Of a stretch of 64,000 nt of DNA, positions 27,017 through 35,759 are shown in pieces. Position numbers and translations under genes: made by a program. Below the pieces are notes generated by a model. The model ran no database searches. It was given only the letters and a program-made list of their open reading frames with translations, and was not told where the DNA came from. Every line of letters begins with the position of its first letter. Position 1 is the first letter of the stretch. Origin of the DNA: Subtercola endophyticus (GTDB lineage: Bacteria > Actinomycetota > Actinomycetes > Actinomycetales > Microbacteriaceae); NCBI RefSeq assembly GCF_021044565.1, contig NZ_CP087997.1:2480001-2544000 (forward strand). The letters run 5' to 3'.

Positions 27017-27808
27017 TCATTCCGTCACGAATTCGGTCGAACGCAGCACCGCAGAGCGACCGTGCCGACGCTCGGCGAAGGCCACCGTGGCGGCGCCGAC
27101 CACGTGTGCTCCTGCGGATTCGAGGGCACGACGACACTCCAGAAGGGTCGCCCCAGTCGTGACGACATCGTCGACGAGCAACACCGTGGCACCCTGCAGA
27201 GAACCTTCTGGGAATCTGGTGCGAACGGCCAGAGAGCCCGCGAGATTCTGCTGACGGGCTGCGACTCCGAGGCCCGCCTGGTCTCGCACGCGCCGGGCGA
27301 CACGCAGCGGACGGATGATCGGCAGCTCGAGTCGCGCACGGCGAACCAGCACGTCCACGGGGTTGTAGCCGCGTGTTCGGTACGCCGCGCGTGACGACGG
27401 CGCCACCGCGAGCACGAGTTCGGTACCGGGCGGGAGCCGCGCGAGGCACGCTCGCCGAGCATCCGTTACCGCTGCAGCGAGCACGAGCCCCAGGGTCGGA
27501 GCGAGGTCGGTTCGACCGTGCTCTTTGAGCAGAGAGAGGGCACGGGCCACCGTTTCGCTGTACGGCAACCCGGCCCAGATCGGAAAGCCCGCCTCAGCCA
27601 TCGCTGACTCCGACGGGGCCGACCCCGGCTGTGACACCGCCGCTGGCACCGGCGCTGACACCGGTGCTGACACCGAAAGCGCTGTCACCGCCGGGGTGAA
27701 TTCGGCAGCGCAGCGAGAGCAGACCGGGCGATCGGGGGTACCGCACACCGCACATTCGGTAGGCAGCACCAGTGCGAGTGCGTCGAGCAGAGCTGAGCTG
27801 AATTTCAT
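27017..27808 (-). CDS. comF: ComF-family phosphoribosyltransferase-like protein
   Basis: A 263-residue ComF protein. I chose the ATG at 27808, where the family start (LLDALALVLPTECAVCGTPD) follows; the open frame upstream is Arg/Cys-rich noncoding. Four cysteines (CAVCGTPDRPVCSRC) form the N-terminal zinc knuckle. Next come GLPYSETVARALSLLKEHGR, PSSRAAYRTRGYNPVDVL, and the PRPP-binding loop VLLVDDVVTTGATLLECRRA. ComF proteins act in DNA uptake in competent bacteria; in actinobacteria the role is unclear. A low-complexity insert of about 30 residues (Ser/Ala/Pro/Val) follows the zinc knuckle. It lies between lpqB and hpf, as in mycobacteria. Confidence 0.88.
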   Translation of the reverse strand: MKFSSALLDALALVLPTECAVCGTPDRPVCSRCAAEFTPAVTALSVSAPVSAPVPAAVSQPGSAPSESAMAEAGFPIWAGLPYSETVARALSLLKEHGRTDLAPTLGLVLAAAVTDARRACLARLPPGTELVLAVAPSSRAAYRTRGYNPVDVLVRRARLELPIIRPLRVARRVRDQAGLGVAARQQNLAGSLAVRTRFPEGSLQGATVLLVDDVVTTGATLLECRRALESAGAHVVGAATVAFAERRHGRSAVLRSTEFVTE

Positions 27809-27902
27809 TCTGCAAGCCTGGTCGCGGCCGGCAAGCCGAGAGCGCTCGAGTACCCGATCTGTGCACAACCCGCAGCAAGCACCGACTGTGCAATCGCAGC
27901 GC

Positions 27903-29588
27903 CTACGTCTGCGTCGCCAACATGCCGACGCCCGTCGTATTCGTCTGCCACCCACTGCCGCGCTGCTGCTGCAGGTCGCCGGCCGAGGTCAGCAGCCAGA
28001 GCCCGCTGAGATCGTTTCCGCCCGCGATCGTCGTTGCGTTGACCGGAACACCGAGATTGCTGCTGATTCCGCCGATCTGCTGCAGAACGATACGGTCGTC
28101 GCCGCTGGCCGACACCGTGAGCGAGGCCACGTTCGATTCGTCGACCCAGGTCGCATCGACCGGGGTTCCGCCGCCGCTGGCGAGGGTCACCGGGTTGCCG
28201 AGCCGCTCGGGCACACCGTCTTTGTCACGGATGACGGCGGCGACGACGAGCTTGGGCTGGCCGTCCGAGGTCGTGAGCGCGAGCGCCCTGGTTCCGTCGC
28301 GTGAGATGTCGAGCGACGTGATCGAGGTCGCTCCATCCCACCCGGCCACCACGGCGTGCGCGGTGCCATCGCTGCCGTAGGCCTGAACGGCACCGGGGTT
28401 GCCGGCGGGTACCGACCAGACGAATCCCGCCGGATCCACCGACGGCGGAACGAGGCCAGGGCGGTTGTCGACGAGCACCGGGGCATTGGATCCGGGCTGC
28501 ACGGCGAACACCCCGGCTGCGGTGGCCACCGCGAACACCTTCGCCGACGACACTACCGAGAGCGGGGCCAGCGCCTGGATCTTGTCGCTGACCGCTGGAA
28601 TCGGTGTCGCTGCATTACCCGACAAGTACCCGAAGACGTTCGCCATATCGACAAGCGCCTGCGGGTTCACCCGTGGATCGACCGAGGGCGCGGGGCCGGC
28701 GAGCACCGTCACCGGATTCTGGTTCACCGTCATGACCACGCTCGCAACCGACGCCACGGTGGAGAGCGACTCGTCGAGCTGGTACTGCATGCGCTGCAGA
28801 GCCTGCGCCGACTGCGAAAGCACCTGGCTCGACACCGGCACGTTCGCTCTGCCGGAGTCGACGACCACGGCTGTGGTCTCGGTGCCGTCGGGAAAAGCCG
28901 TCACGACAGCACCCTGCCCGAGCCACGGCGCCGGCCCCGCAAGCAACGCCTTCACGACCCGGGTACTCGTCGACTCGTCTTTCGCGAACCAGCGTACGTC
29001 GGGCACGAGGTAGGTGTAGGTCGGGTCGTAGAAATACAGCGGATGCGACCCGAACACCTGACTGAAGCGCAGCTGTTCGAGAATGATGCCGGGGTTCGCG
29101 GCGCTGATGCGCCATTGGCCGTTCTCTTGCGAGAAAGTGAACGGAAGCGTGACGGCCGCCGATGACGCGCTCTCTTGATACTGGCCGGTGGCGTCGACCT
29201 CGGCCAGCGGCGTCACGCTGATGCTTATCGAGGTGTCAGAGAGCGTCGTCTCGGCCGGCTGACCGGCATCGATCAGCACCCCGGCATTCGGATCCCACGT
29301 TTTCGAGAAGTCGTCGGTGAGGTACTTGCGCGCCACCCCGTAGTCGTTCTGCGGGCTGGCCGCGGCCTGCAGAAAGCCGTTCAGAATCTGCGACTGGTTC
29401 GCACCCGACACCGGGTCGGGTGGCAGCAGAATCACGTCGCTGTCGTTCGGGGTCGAGCTGACCGCCTGCGAGTGCACCGCTCCCGAATCGGGGATGCCCG
29501 TGCATCCGGTGACCGCAAGCAGAGCCGTGACCACCCCGGCCAGCGCGAACGTCACCCGGCGCGCGCGCTTCTGCGTGCCGGCCGTCAT
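27903..29588 (-). CDS. lpqB: MtrAB accessory lipoprotein LpqB
   Basis: A 561-residue lipoprotein with signal and lipobox VVTALLAVTGC (Cys about residue 28), then GIPDSGAVHSQAV, the usual LpqB mature start. A GerMN domain lies around residues 190-300 (VVKALLAGPAPWLGQGAV) and a beta-propeller-like C-terminal half follows (RDGTRALALTTSDGQPKLVV). It sits outside the membrane, binds the MtrB sensor domain and modulates MtrA activation. Its ATG overlaps the mtrB stop (ATGA), so it is translationally coupled. The length is close to the mycobacterial protein. Confidence 0.93.
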   Translation of the reverse strand: MTAGTQKRARRVTFALAGVVTALLAVTGCTGIPDSGAVHSQAVSSTPNDSDVILLPPDPVSGANQSQILNGFLQAAASPQNDYGVARKYLTDDFSKTWDPNAGVLIDAGQPAETTLSDTSISISVTPLAEVDATGQYQESASSAAVTLPFTFSQENGQWRISAANPGIILEQLRFSQVFGSHPLYFYDPTYTYLVPDVRWFAKDESTSTRVVKALLAGPAPWLGQGAVVTAFPDGTETTAVVVDSGRANVPVSSQVLSQSAQALQRMQYQLDESLSTVASVASVVMTVNQNPVTVLAGPAPSVDPRVNPQALVDMANVFGYLSGNAATPIPAVSDKIQALAPLSVVSSAKVFAVATAAGVFAVQPGSNAPVLVDNRPGLVPPSVDPAGFVWSVPAGNPGAVQAYGSDGTAHAVVAGWDGATSITSLDISRDGTRALALTTSDGQPKLVVAAVIRDKDGVPERLGNPVTLASGGGTPVDATWVDESNVASLTVSASGDDRIVLQQIGGISSNLGVPVNATTIAGGNDLSGLWLLTSAGDLQQQRGSGWQTNTTGVGMLATQT

Positions 29589-31441
29589 GCGCTGCCCTCG
29601 ACAGAGTTCGCCGCTCGCGAGTCGGACGGGCTAGCCGTGCGCAGCTCGGCGGGAAGGCCGACCGGCTCGTCGAAGGTGTGCGTCGGGTCGTACGAACGGG
29701 TGAAGAGGTGGGCGCCCGTGTCGTCGGTGCGATCGGGATCGGCGTCTTCTGGCGGATCTTCGGGCGGCAACGGAAGCGGCGAGGTGCCGAGGGGGCGACC
29801 GTGCACCCGCGGCAGGGTGAGCCGGAAGCAGCTGCCGACGCCGCTCTCTGACCACACCTCGAGCTGGCCGCCGTGCAGGGCCGCATCCTCGAGCGAGATG
29901 GCGAGGCCCAGACCGGTTCCGCCGATGGTGCGCTTACGCGAGGGATCGGCGCGCCAGAAGCGCTCGAATACCCGCTCGGCGTCTTCGGCGCTCATGCCGA
30001 TGCCGTGATCGCGCACCGAGATTGCGATCGCAGAGACGTTGCTGTCGACCGAGACGAGAATCGGGCGACCCTCACCGTGCTCGATGGCGTTGCCGAGCAG
30101 GTTCGTGACAATGCGCCGGATGCGCCGCGCGTCGATCTCGACCTCGATATGACCGCCGGGGGCGTAGATGCGTATCTCCGAACCCGCGGCCTCGGCGAGC
30201 GGCCGCATCTGGTCGATCGCATCGACCGCGAGCCGCACCAGGCTGGATGGCTCGATGTTGAGGTCGGCAGAGCCGGCGTCGAAGCGGCTGATCTCGAGCA
30301 GGTCGCCCAGCAGCAGCTCGAATCGCACCGTCTGAGTGTGCAGCAGCTCTGCCGTGCGGCCGATGGCGGGCTCGAAGCTGTCGCGCTTGTCGTAGAGCAC
30401 GTCGCCGGCCAGCCGGATGGTCGTGAGCGGTGTTCGAAGCTCGTGCGACACATCGGAGACGAAGCGCTGTTGCAGTTGCGAGAGTTCGGCGAGCTGAGTG
30501 ATCTGGCCCTGCATGCTGTCGGCCATGCCGTTGAACGACCGCGCCAGGGTGGCGATGATGTCGTCGCCCTTCTCGGGGATGCGCACCTCGAGTTCACCCT
30601 CGGCCAGCTTCTCGCTCACCTCGGCCGCCACCCTGATCGGCTCGATCACCAGCCGCACGATGACCCACGCCACGAGACCGATGAGCAGCGTGAGCAACAG
30701 TCCGGCGATCCACAGCGTCTGTTGCACGAAGCTGAGGGTCTGCGCCGAGTCGGCGAGGTTGTAGCCGAGGTAGAGCTGGTATTGACCTGCGCTGGGAATG
30801 GTGAGTGGCGAACCGACGATGATGCCGGGGTCGAATCCGCCGGATCCGTTCGGCAACGACACCGACTGCCAATACTGCGTCTGCGTACCGATGGCGCTCG
30901 AAACCTCGGTGCGCAGTTCGGGCGAGATGATGGTGCCGGTCGTCAGCGCGGGGCTCGCGAACGGCAGAAACGACGTCGCGGTGGGGTCTTGCCCGGGTGA
31001 GGCGTAGATGGCGATGAGCCTCGACGACGATGACGAGGTGATCTTGGTCTGGGCCGAGTTCAGCAGCGTGCTGACCGACGAGTCGGTGCTCGAGTCGGAG
31101 GCGTCGAAGATGGTCTGGGCATTCTTCGCCGCCTGATTGGCGTCGAGCAGCACCTGGTTCAGCCGGGAGTGGAACAGGTCGTTGCCGATGCTCACCGACG
31201 TATAGATTCCGGCGCCGAGCAGAGCGACCGTGGTCAGGGCGATGGTGATGACGATGGTGCGGAACTGCAGCGATTGACGCCACCACCCGGCGATCTGGCC
31301 GGGCCAGGCACGCCACTCGCGGGCCAGAAACGGCCCGATGTGGCTGCGGCCCGATGCCGCGCTCGGCGGGCGCCCGCGCCCCGTGGCCGCGCCAGACGAC
31401 TGCGCCACGCTAGGCGACGGCACCGGCCCGGTAGCCGACAC
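29585..31441 (-). CDS. mtrB: sensor histidine kinase MtrB
   Basis: A 618-residue membrane kinase with a Pro/Ser/Gly-rich cytoplasmic N-terminus and a first helix at ITIALTTVALLGAGIY. An extracellular domain of about 140 residues is followed by a second helix (LWIAGLLLTLLIGLVAWVIV), HAMP, then HisKA with the phosphoacceptor in FVSDVSHELRTPLTTIRLAG. The ATPase domain has NLLGNAIEHGEG and GTGLGLAIS. MtrB controls MtrA, linking envelope growth, septation and DNA replication. The GTG at 31441 overlaps mtrA by 32 bp; GTGs at codons 7 and 12 are alternative starts. The C-terminal 80 residues are Pro/Asp-rich and variable. Confidence 0.93.
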   Translation of the reverse strand: MSATGPVPSPSVAQSSGAATGRGRPPSAASGRSHIGPFLAREWRAWPGQIAGWWRQSLQFRTIVITIALTTVALLGAGIYTSVSIGNDLFHSRLNQVLLDANQAAKNAQTIFDASDSSTDSSVSTLLNSAQTKITSSSSSRLIAIYASPGQDPTATSFLPFASPALTTGTIISPELRTEVSSAIGTQTQYWQSVSLPNGSGGFDPGIIVGSPLTIPSAGQYQLYLGYNLADSAQTLSFVQQTLWIAGLLLTLLIGLVAWVIVRLVIEPIRVAAEVSEKLAEGELEVRIPEKGDDIIATLARSFNGMADSMQGQITQLAELSQLQQRFVSDVSHELRTPLTTIRLAGDVLYDKRDSFEPAIGRTAELLHTQTVRFELLLGDLLEISRFDAGSADLNIEPSSLVRLAVDAIDQMRPLAEAAGSEIRIYAPGGHIEVEIDARRIRRIVTNLLGNAIEHGEGRPILVSVDSNVSAIAISVRDHGIGMSAEDAERVFERFWRADPSRKRTIGGTGLGLAISLEDAALHGGQLEVWSESGVGSCFRLTLPRVHGRPLGTSPLPLPPEDPPEDADPDRTDDTGAHLFTRSYDPTHTFDEPVGLPAELRTASPSDSRAANSVEGSA

Positions 31442-32096
31442 CGCGAACCGTCATCACGATGCGCGGGTTGTCGGGGTCTTCTTCGACTTTGGCGCGCAGG
31501 CGCTGAACGTGCACGTTGACCAGCCGCGTGTCGGCTTTGTAGTGGTAGCCCCAGACCTGCTCGAGCAGCATCTCGCGAGTGAAGACCTGTTGCGGTTTGG
31601 CGGCGAGCGCGTGCAGCAGATCGAATTCGAGCGGAGTGAGGTTGATGCGCCCGGTACCGCGGCGCACCTCGTGCCCGGCCACGTCGAGCTCGATGTCGCC
31701 GATGAGCATGGGGCCGTTGACCGTGGGGGCGACGGTGCTCGGTCGCAGGCGGGTGCGGATGCGCGCGACGAGCTCTTTCGGGTTGAACGGTTTCACGATG
31801 TAGTCGTCGGCGCCGGACTCGAGCCCCTTCACGACGTCGGTTGTGTCGCTCTTGGCGGTGAGCATGATGATGGGAACACCCGACTCGGCGCGAATCTGGG
31901 CGCAGACCTCGATGCCGTCGAGGCCTGGCAGCATGAGGTCGAGCAGCACGAGATCGGGGCGCGCGGAGACGAATGCGGCGAACGCCTCAGAACCGTCGGC
32001 GCAGAAAATGGGTTCGAAATTCTCGGCCTCGAGAACGATGCCGATCATTTCTGCGAGCGCGGGGTCATCGTCGACCACGAGTATGCGAGCATCCAT
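31410..32096 (-). CDS. mtrA: response regulator MtrA
   Basis: A 228-residue OmpR-type regulator. The receiver domain has the acidic pocket DARILVVDDDPALAEM, the phosphorylated Asp in LVLLDLMLPGLDGIE, and the Lys in DYIVKPFNPKELVAR. The winged-helix domain includes INLTPLEFDLLHALAAKPQQ, VWGYHYKADTRLVNVHVQRL and VMTVRGVGYRAG. In actinobacteria MtrA controls cell-wall hydrolases, cell division and osmotic response. It heads the mtrA-mtrB-lpqB operon. The promoter looks leaderless (TACCCT 7 nt before the ATG). A candidate target is the surface-protein gene at 4310-5071. Confidence 0.95.
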   Translation of the reverse strand: MDARILVVDDDPALAEMIGIVLEAENFEPIFCADGSEAFAAFVSARPDLVLLDLMLPGLDGIEVCAQIRAESGVPIIMLTAKSDTTDVVKGLESGADDYIVKPFNPKELVARIRTRLRPSTVAPTVNGPMLIGDIELDVAGHEVRRGTGRINLTPLEFDLLHALAAKPQQVFTREMLLEQVWGYHYKADTRLVNVHVQRLRAKVEEDPDNPRIVMTVRGVGYRAGAVA

Positions 32097-32103
32097 AGCT
32101 CAT

Positions 32104-32109
32104 AGGGTA
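32104..32109 (-). promoter_or_regulatory. -10 box (TACCCT) of mtrA, leaderless
   Basis: TACCCT on the minus strand ends 7 nt before the mtrA ATG. A GGGGAGG further upstream is too far to be a ribosome-binding site. Confidence 0.45.
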
Positions 32110-32252
32110 GTGGAGCACCTCCCCGTTCAGCCGCGAAACACCTGACGGAGGACTGTGACACCATGGGAGGGTGAGGGCGCCGACGACGGTGCGAAGCGAG
32201 GGCGTGGGGATAGTCTCGTTTCACCTTTTCTCTGACGGAACGAGGAACACCG

Positions 32253-33578
32253 TTGAGTGACGAGCAGCAGCCACCTGTGCAGCCGCAGCCGCAGTATGGC
32301 GCCTACCCGCCGCCGCCACCACCACCGGGACCGCCTGCGCAGCCGCAGTACGGCGAATATGCTCCGCCACCCGCTGCTGCATCTGCGCCGCCGCAGTACG
32401 GCTCGTACCCACCGCCGCCCGCGCCGCCGCAGTACGGCGCGTACCCACCGCCGCCCGCACCGCCGCAGTACAACGCGTACCCGCCGCAGTACGCGCCACC
32501 CGGCTACGGCCCCGCCTGGACTCCCCCGCCCAAGCCCGGCCTCATTCCGCTGCGACCGCTCGGCTTCGGCACGCTTCTCGGCGCCCCGTTCCGCGTGCTG
32601 CGACGCAACCCCGGACCGACCTTCGGCAGTGCCCTGATCATCCAGATCGTCGTCGCCTTCATCTCGCTGCTCATCATCGGCGGCGCGAGCTTCTATGCCT
32701 TCACGCGCATCAACCAGGCGAGCTCTGCCGACAGGGCGGCGGTCACCTCGGGTTCGATCGCCATCGTGCTGCTGTCGCTGCTGATTCCCCTGGCGCTGGC
32801 ACTCATCTCGAGCGGGCTGCTGCAGGGCATCCTCGTCATCGAAGTCTCGCGCGAGGTGCTCGGCGAGAAACGCAAGCTCGGTGAACTCTGGCGGGCTGCC
32901 GGCAAACGCATGTGGCCGCTCGTGCTCTGGTACCTGCTCGAGGGCGCGGCCATCGTCGTGGTGCTGGCCATCGCGGTGGGCATCGTCGTGGCCCTCGCGT
33001 CGATCGGGGGCACGCCCGGCGTGGTCTCGGCCGTTCTGGTCGGCATTCTCTTCGCGCTCGGGCTGGGCGCGCTCGCCGTGTGGCTCGGCACCAAGGTGTC
33101 ACTGGTGCCGTGCATCATCGTGCTCGAGCGCCTGAGCGTGCCGCGTGCCATCGCTCGCTCCTGGCGGCTCACGCAGCGCTCGTTCTGGCGAACGTTCGGC
33201 ATCGAAGCGCTCGTAACCCTCATCGTGTACTTCGCGAGCCAAGTCGTCACACAACCGATCAGTTTCATCTTCGGCATCGTGCTGGGCCTGTTATCACCGA
33301 ACGATTCCACTTCCAGCAGCGCCACCACCATCGTGGGCATCGTCGTGCTGGAGCTCGTCGTTCTGGTGCTTCAGCTGGTGTTCGGCGCCATCACCTCGGT
33401 GGTGCAGGCTGCCGCGATCTCGGTGCTCTACATCGACTTGCGCATGCGCAAAGAGGGCCTCGACCTCGAGCTCATCCGGTTCGTCGAGGCGCGGCAGGCC
33501 GGCCACGTCGACCCGGCCGACGATCCGTTCCAGGTGCGCGTCGTGCCGCAAGGGCCCGCGGAGCAGAGGCCCTTCTGA
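32253..33578 (+). CDS. membrane protein with Pro/Tyr-rich N-terminus
   Basis: This 441-residue protein starts at a TTG with GAGGAA about 8 nt upstream. Residues 2-100 are a cytoplasmic low-complexity region with repeated QYGAYPPPP-like units (about six). Then a glycerophosphodiester phosphodiesterase membrane-domain-like region follows: RPLGFGTLLGAPFRVLRRNPG, six hydrophobic helices, and the conserved segment LERLSVPRAIARSWRLTQRS before the last helix pair. No catalytic domain is attached. It heads the DUF4129/DUF4350/MoxR/DUF58 cluster and ends 2 bp before the next start, so it is part of the operon. It is probably an envelope protein; the function is unknown. Confidence 0.75.
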   Translation: MSDEQQPPVQPQPQYGAYPPPPPPPGPPAQPQYGEYAPPPAAASAPPQYGSYPPPPAPPQYGAYPPPPAPPQYNAYPPQYAPPGYGPAWTPPPKPGLIPLRPLGFGTLLGAPFRVLRRNPGPTFGSALIIQIVVAFISLLIIGGASFYAFTRINQASSADRAAVTSGSIAIVLLSLLIPLALALISSGLLQGILVIEVSREVLGEKRKLGELWRAAGKRMWPLVLWYLLEGAAIVVVLAIAVGIVVALASIGGTPGVVSAVLVGILFALGLGALAVWLGTKVSLVPCIIVLERLSVPRAIARSWRLTQRSFWRTFGIEALVTLIVYFASQVVTQPISFIFGIVLGLLSPNDSTSSSATTIVGIVVLELVVLVLQLVFGAITSVVQAAAISVLYIDLRMRKEGLDLELIRFVEARQAGHVDPADDPFQVRVVPQGPAEQRPF

Positions 33579-33580
33579 CC

Positions 33581-34360
33581 GTGCTCACCGTGACCTTCGC
33601 GGGGTTGGCGTCGCTCGAGGTGCTCGGCGACGTTCCCGTCGACCCGTCTGCTCCGGATGCTCGGCAGTGGCTCATCGACGAACTCAGCAAACCCGAATAC
33701 ACGGCGGCGAGGCCGACTTTGCTCGACCGCATCGCCACCGGAGTGGGCGACTGGCTCTCGTCGCTCACCGTTCCGTCGAACGGCAATCTCGGCGGGCTGC
33801 TGCCGGTGCTGGCGGTCATCATCGTGGTGGCGCTGATCGTCGCTGCGTTCATCGTGTTCGGCCGGCCGCGCCGCAATCGGCAGGTCGCAGCGCGGGTCGA
33901 AGCACTGTTCGGAACCGATGATCGGCGCACTTCGGCACAATTGCGAGCATCCGCTGCGGCCGCCGCGAGCGCAGGCGATTACCTGACGGCGATCGAAGAG
34001 ATGTATCGCTCGATCGCGCGGCGACAGGCCGAACGCACGGTGGTGCAGGTGAGCCCCGGAACGACCGCGCGCGATTTCGCGGTGCGTGCCGGTCAGTCGT
34101 ATCCGGCACAGGCGGCGCGACTCGACTCGGCGTCGCGGGTCTTCGACGGGGTACGTTATCTCGGGCGGCGGCCGAGCAAGCAGGGATTCGACGAACTCGC
34201 GGGGCTTGAGCGCGAGCTGCGCGACCTGGCTCCGGCGCGGCGCGAGGCCGTGGGAGTCGGCGCCGGCGGTACTACGGCTGGCGGCGGTACTGCGGCTGGC
34301 GGGTTCGCTGTCGGGGGCACGAATGCGAGTGGCCCGGGCGCCGGCGGTGGGGCCTCGTGA
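33581..34360 (+). CDS. DUF4129 domain membrane protein
   Basis: I chose the GTG at 33581, right after the previous stop; GTG at 33590 is an alternative. The product is about 259 residues. Residues 18-45 carry DVPVDPSAPDARQWLIDELS and KPEYTAARPT, one helix follows (LLPVLAVIIVVALIVAAFIVF), and then the cytoplasmic DUF4129 domain with AGDYLTAIEEMYRSIARRQA, SPGTTARDFA and FDGVRYLGRRPS. The Gly/Ala-rich tail is disordered. DUF4129 proteins occur with MoxR, DUF58 and transglutaminase-like genes and are thought to act in an envelope complex. It ends in a GTGA overlap with the next gene. Confidence 0.8.
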   Translation: MLTVTFAGLASLEVLGDVPVDPSAPDARQWLIDELSKPEYTAARPTLLDRIATGVGDWLSSLTVPSNGNLGGLLPVLAVIIVVALIVAAFIVFGRPRRNRQVAARVEALFGTDDRRTSAQLRASAAAAASAGDYLTAIEEMYRSIARRQAERTVVQVSPGTTARDFAVRAGQSYPAQAARLDSASRVFDGVRYLGRRPSKQGFDELAGLERELRDLAPARREAVGVGAGGTTAGGGTAAGGFAVGGTNASGPGAGGGAS

Positions 34361-35703
34361 GCACTGTCGCGCCGGTCACGCCGGTCACGCCGGTCACGCC
34401 GGTCACGCCGGTCACACCGCAGAAAGCGGATGCCCAGCTGCCCGTCTACGCACCGAGCAGCACCCCGACCGTGCGCCGCTTCTTTCGGCGTTGGTCGTTC
34501 TGGGTGGGTGCCGCGGTCGTCGTGGTGGTGGCCAGTCTGCTGCTCCTGCTGCTTCGAGGGGGCGGTGGCTCGACTGACGCGTCGGCGCTCTCGATCACGA
34601 GCGCGGCGCCCGGCGGCAGCAAGGCGCTGGGCGAGGTATTGCGGCAGCAGGGTGTCACCGTGACGGCCGTCGATTCGCTCACCGCCGCCGAAGCGGCCGT
34701 CGCAGCTGCGAAGAAGGCCGGGTCCGCGCAACCGACGGTGCTCATCTACGATCCGGACGAGTTGCTGCCCGGCGACCGTTACGCCGAGGTCGCCGGCCTG
34801 GGCGGCCGGATCGTGCTGGTGCAACCCGATGCCTTCGAGCTCGAGGGCGTCGCGCCGAGCGTGTCGCTCGCCGGTGCGCCGTCGGGCGCGGCCGACAACA
34901 GCAGCACAGCCGCGGCGGATTGCTCGCTGCCCGCGGCACAGCGCGCGGGCAGTATCACTGTCTCGGGCACGACGTACCGTCTGACCGGGGCCGATGCCGG
35001 CTCCGGCCCCGGCGCGGGCAGCACCACCTGTTTCGCGACCGGCGACAACGCGTATTCGCTGGTTCAGACGACGGCCGGCCCCGTGCCGGTCACAGTGCTC
35101 GGCGCGCCCGATGTGCTCAGTAACGAGCAGATCGTCAACGCTGGCAACGCCGCGCTCGCGCTCGGCCTGCTCGGGCAGAGCAGCTCGCTCGTCTGGTACA
35201 TTCCGAGCGCTGCCGACCTCACGGCCACGGCGGGGCCGCCGAGCCTCGGCGATCTGACTCCGGGCTGGGTCACCCCGGTCATCCTGTTGTTGATTCTGGT
35301 GTTCATCGCCGCAGCGGTGTGGCGCGGGCGCCGACTCGGGCCCGTTGTCATCGAGAATCTGCCGGTGATCGTGCGCGGAAACGAGACGGTGACCGGCCGC
35401 GCTCGGCTATACGCCCGCTCGGCGGCCCGAACGCGCGCGCTCGACGCGCTGCGCATCGGCACGAGCGGCCGGCTGGCGCGGATGCTCGGGCTCTCCCGCC
35501 GCGCCAATCTCGACGAAATCGTGCTCGCGACGACGACCGCAACCGGAATCCCGCCGGCAGAGGTCGCCGCGATTCTCGTGAATCGCTTGCCGGGATCGGA
35601 AGCCGAGCTGCTCACCCTGTCGCAGAACCTCGCCGACCTCGAAGCAGCCGTGCGGCGGAGTGTCTACGGCGCGGCACAGCCGCCTCCGAAGGGCGCTCCA
35701 TGA
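34357..35703 (+). CDS. DUF4350 domain membrane protein
   Basis: A 448-residue protein whose GTG overlaps the DUF4129 stop (GTGA). It begins with a short VTP repeat (APVTPVTPVTPVTPVTP, a 9-bp DNA repeat), then a first membrane helix (WVGAAVVVVVASLLLLLL). The extracytoplasmic DUF4350 domain has SITSAAPGGSKALGEVLRQQ and LIYDPDELLPGDRY and resembles a Rossmann or GATase-like fold. A second helix (VTPVILLLILVFIAAAVW) and a cytoplasmic C-terminal part (VIVRGNETVTGRARLYARS) follow. The family is known only as a partner of MoxR/DUF58 clusters. Its stop overlaps the start of a 19-codon ORF (ATGA). Confidence 0.82.
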   Translation: MSTVAPVTPVTPVTPVTPVTPQKADAQLPVYAPSSTPTVRRFFRRWSFWVGAAVVVVVASLLLLLLRGGGGSTDASALSITSAAPGGSKALGEVLRQQGVTVTAVDSLTAAEAAVAAAKKAGSAQPTVLIYDPDELLPGDRYAEVAGLGGRIVLVQPDAFELEGVAPSVSLAGAPSGAADNSSTAAADCSLPAAQRAGSITVSGTTYRLTGADAGSGPGAGSTTCFATGDNAYSLVQTTAGPVPVTVLGAPDVLSNEQIVNAGNAALALGLLGQSSSLVWYIPSAADLTATAGPPSLGDLTPGWVTPVILLLILVFIAAAVWRGRRLGPVVIENLPVIVRGNETVTGRARLYARSAARTRALDALRIGTSGRLARMLGLSRRANLDEIVLATTTATGIPPAEVAAILVNRLPGSEAELLTLSQNLADLEAAVRRSVYGAAQPPPKGAP

Positions 35704-35759
35704 CCGCCGCCACTGCATTCACCCTGCATCACCCTCGACGAAAGACGGAACGTTCGTGA
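35700..35759 (+). CDS. 19-residue bridging micro-ORF between DUF4350 and moxR
   Basis: The ATG overlaps the DUF4350 stop as ATGA, and its own TGA overlaps the moxR GTG as GTGA. It reads MTAATAFTLHHPRRKTERS. Its position suggests that it carries terminating ribosomes across the 52-bp gap rather than encoding a working peptide. The peptide is basic and has no domain. Confidence 0.4.
   Translation: MTAATAFTLHHPRRKTERS

Noticed and set aside
27809..27955. Extended N-terminus of comF
   Set aside because: The extra 49 residues are Arg/Cys-rich and unlike any ComF; the known start motif begins at 27808.
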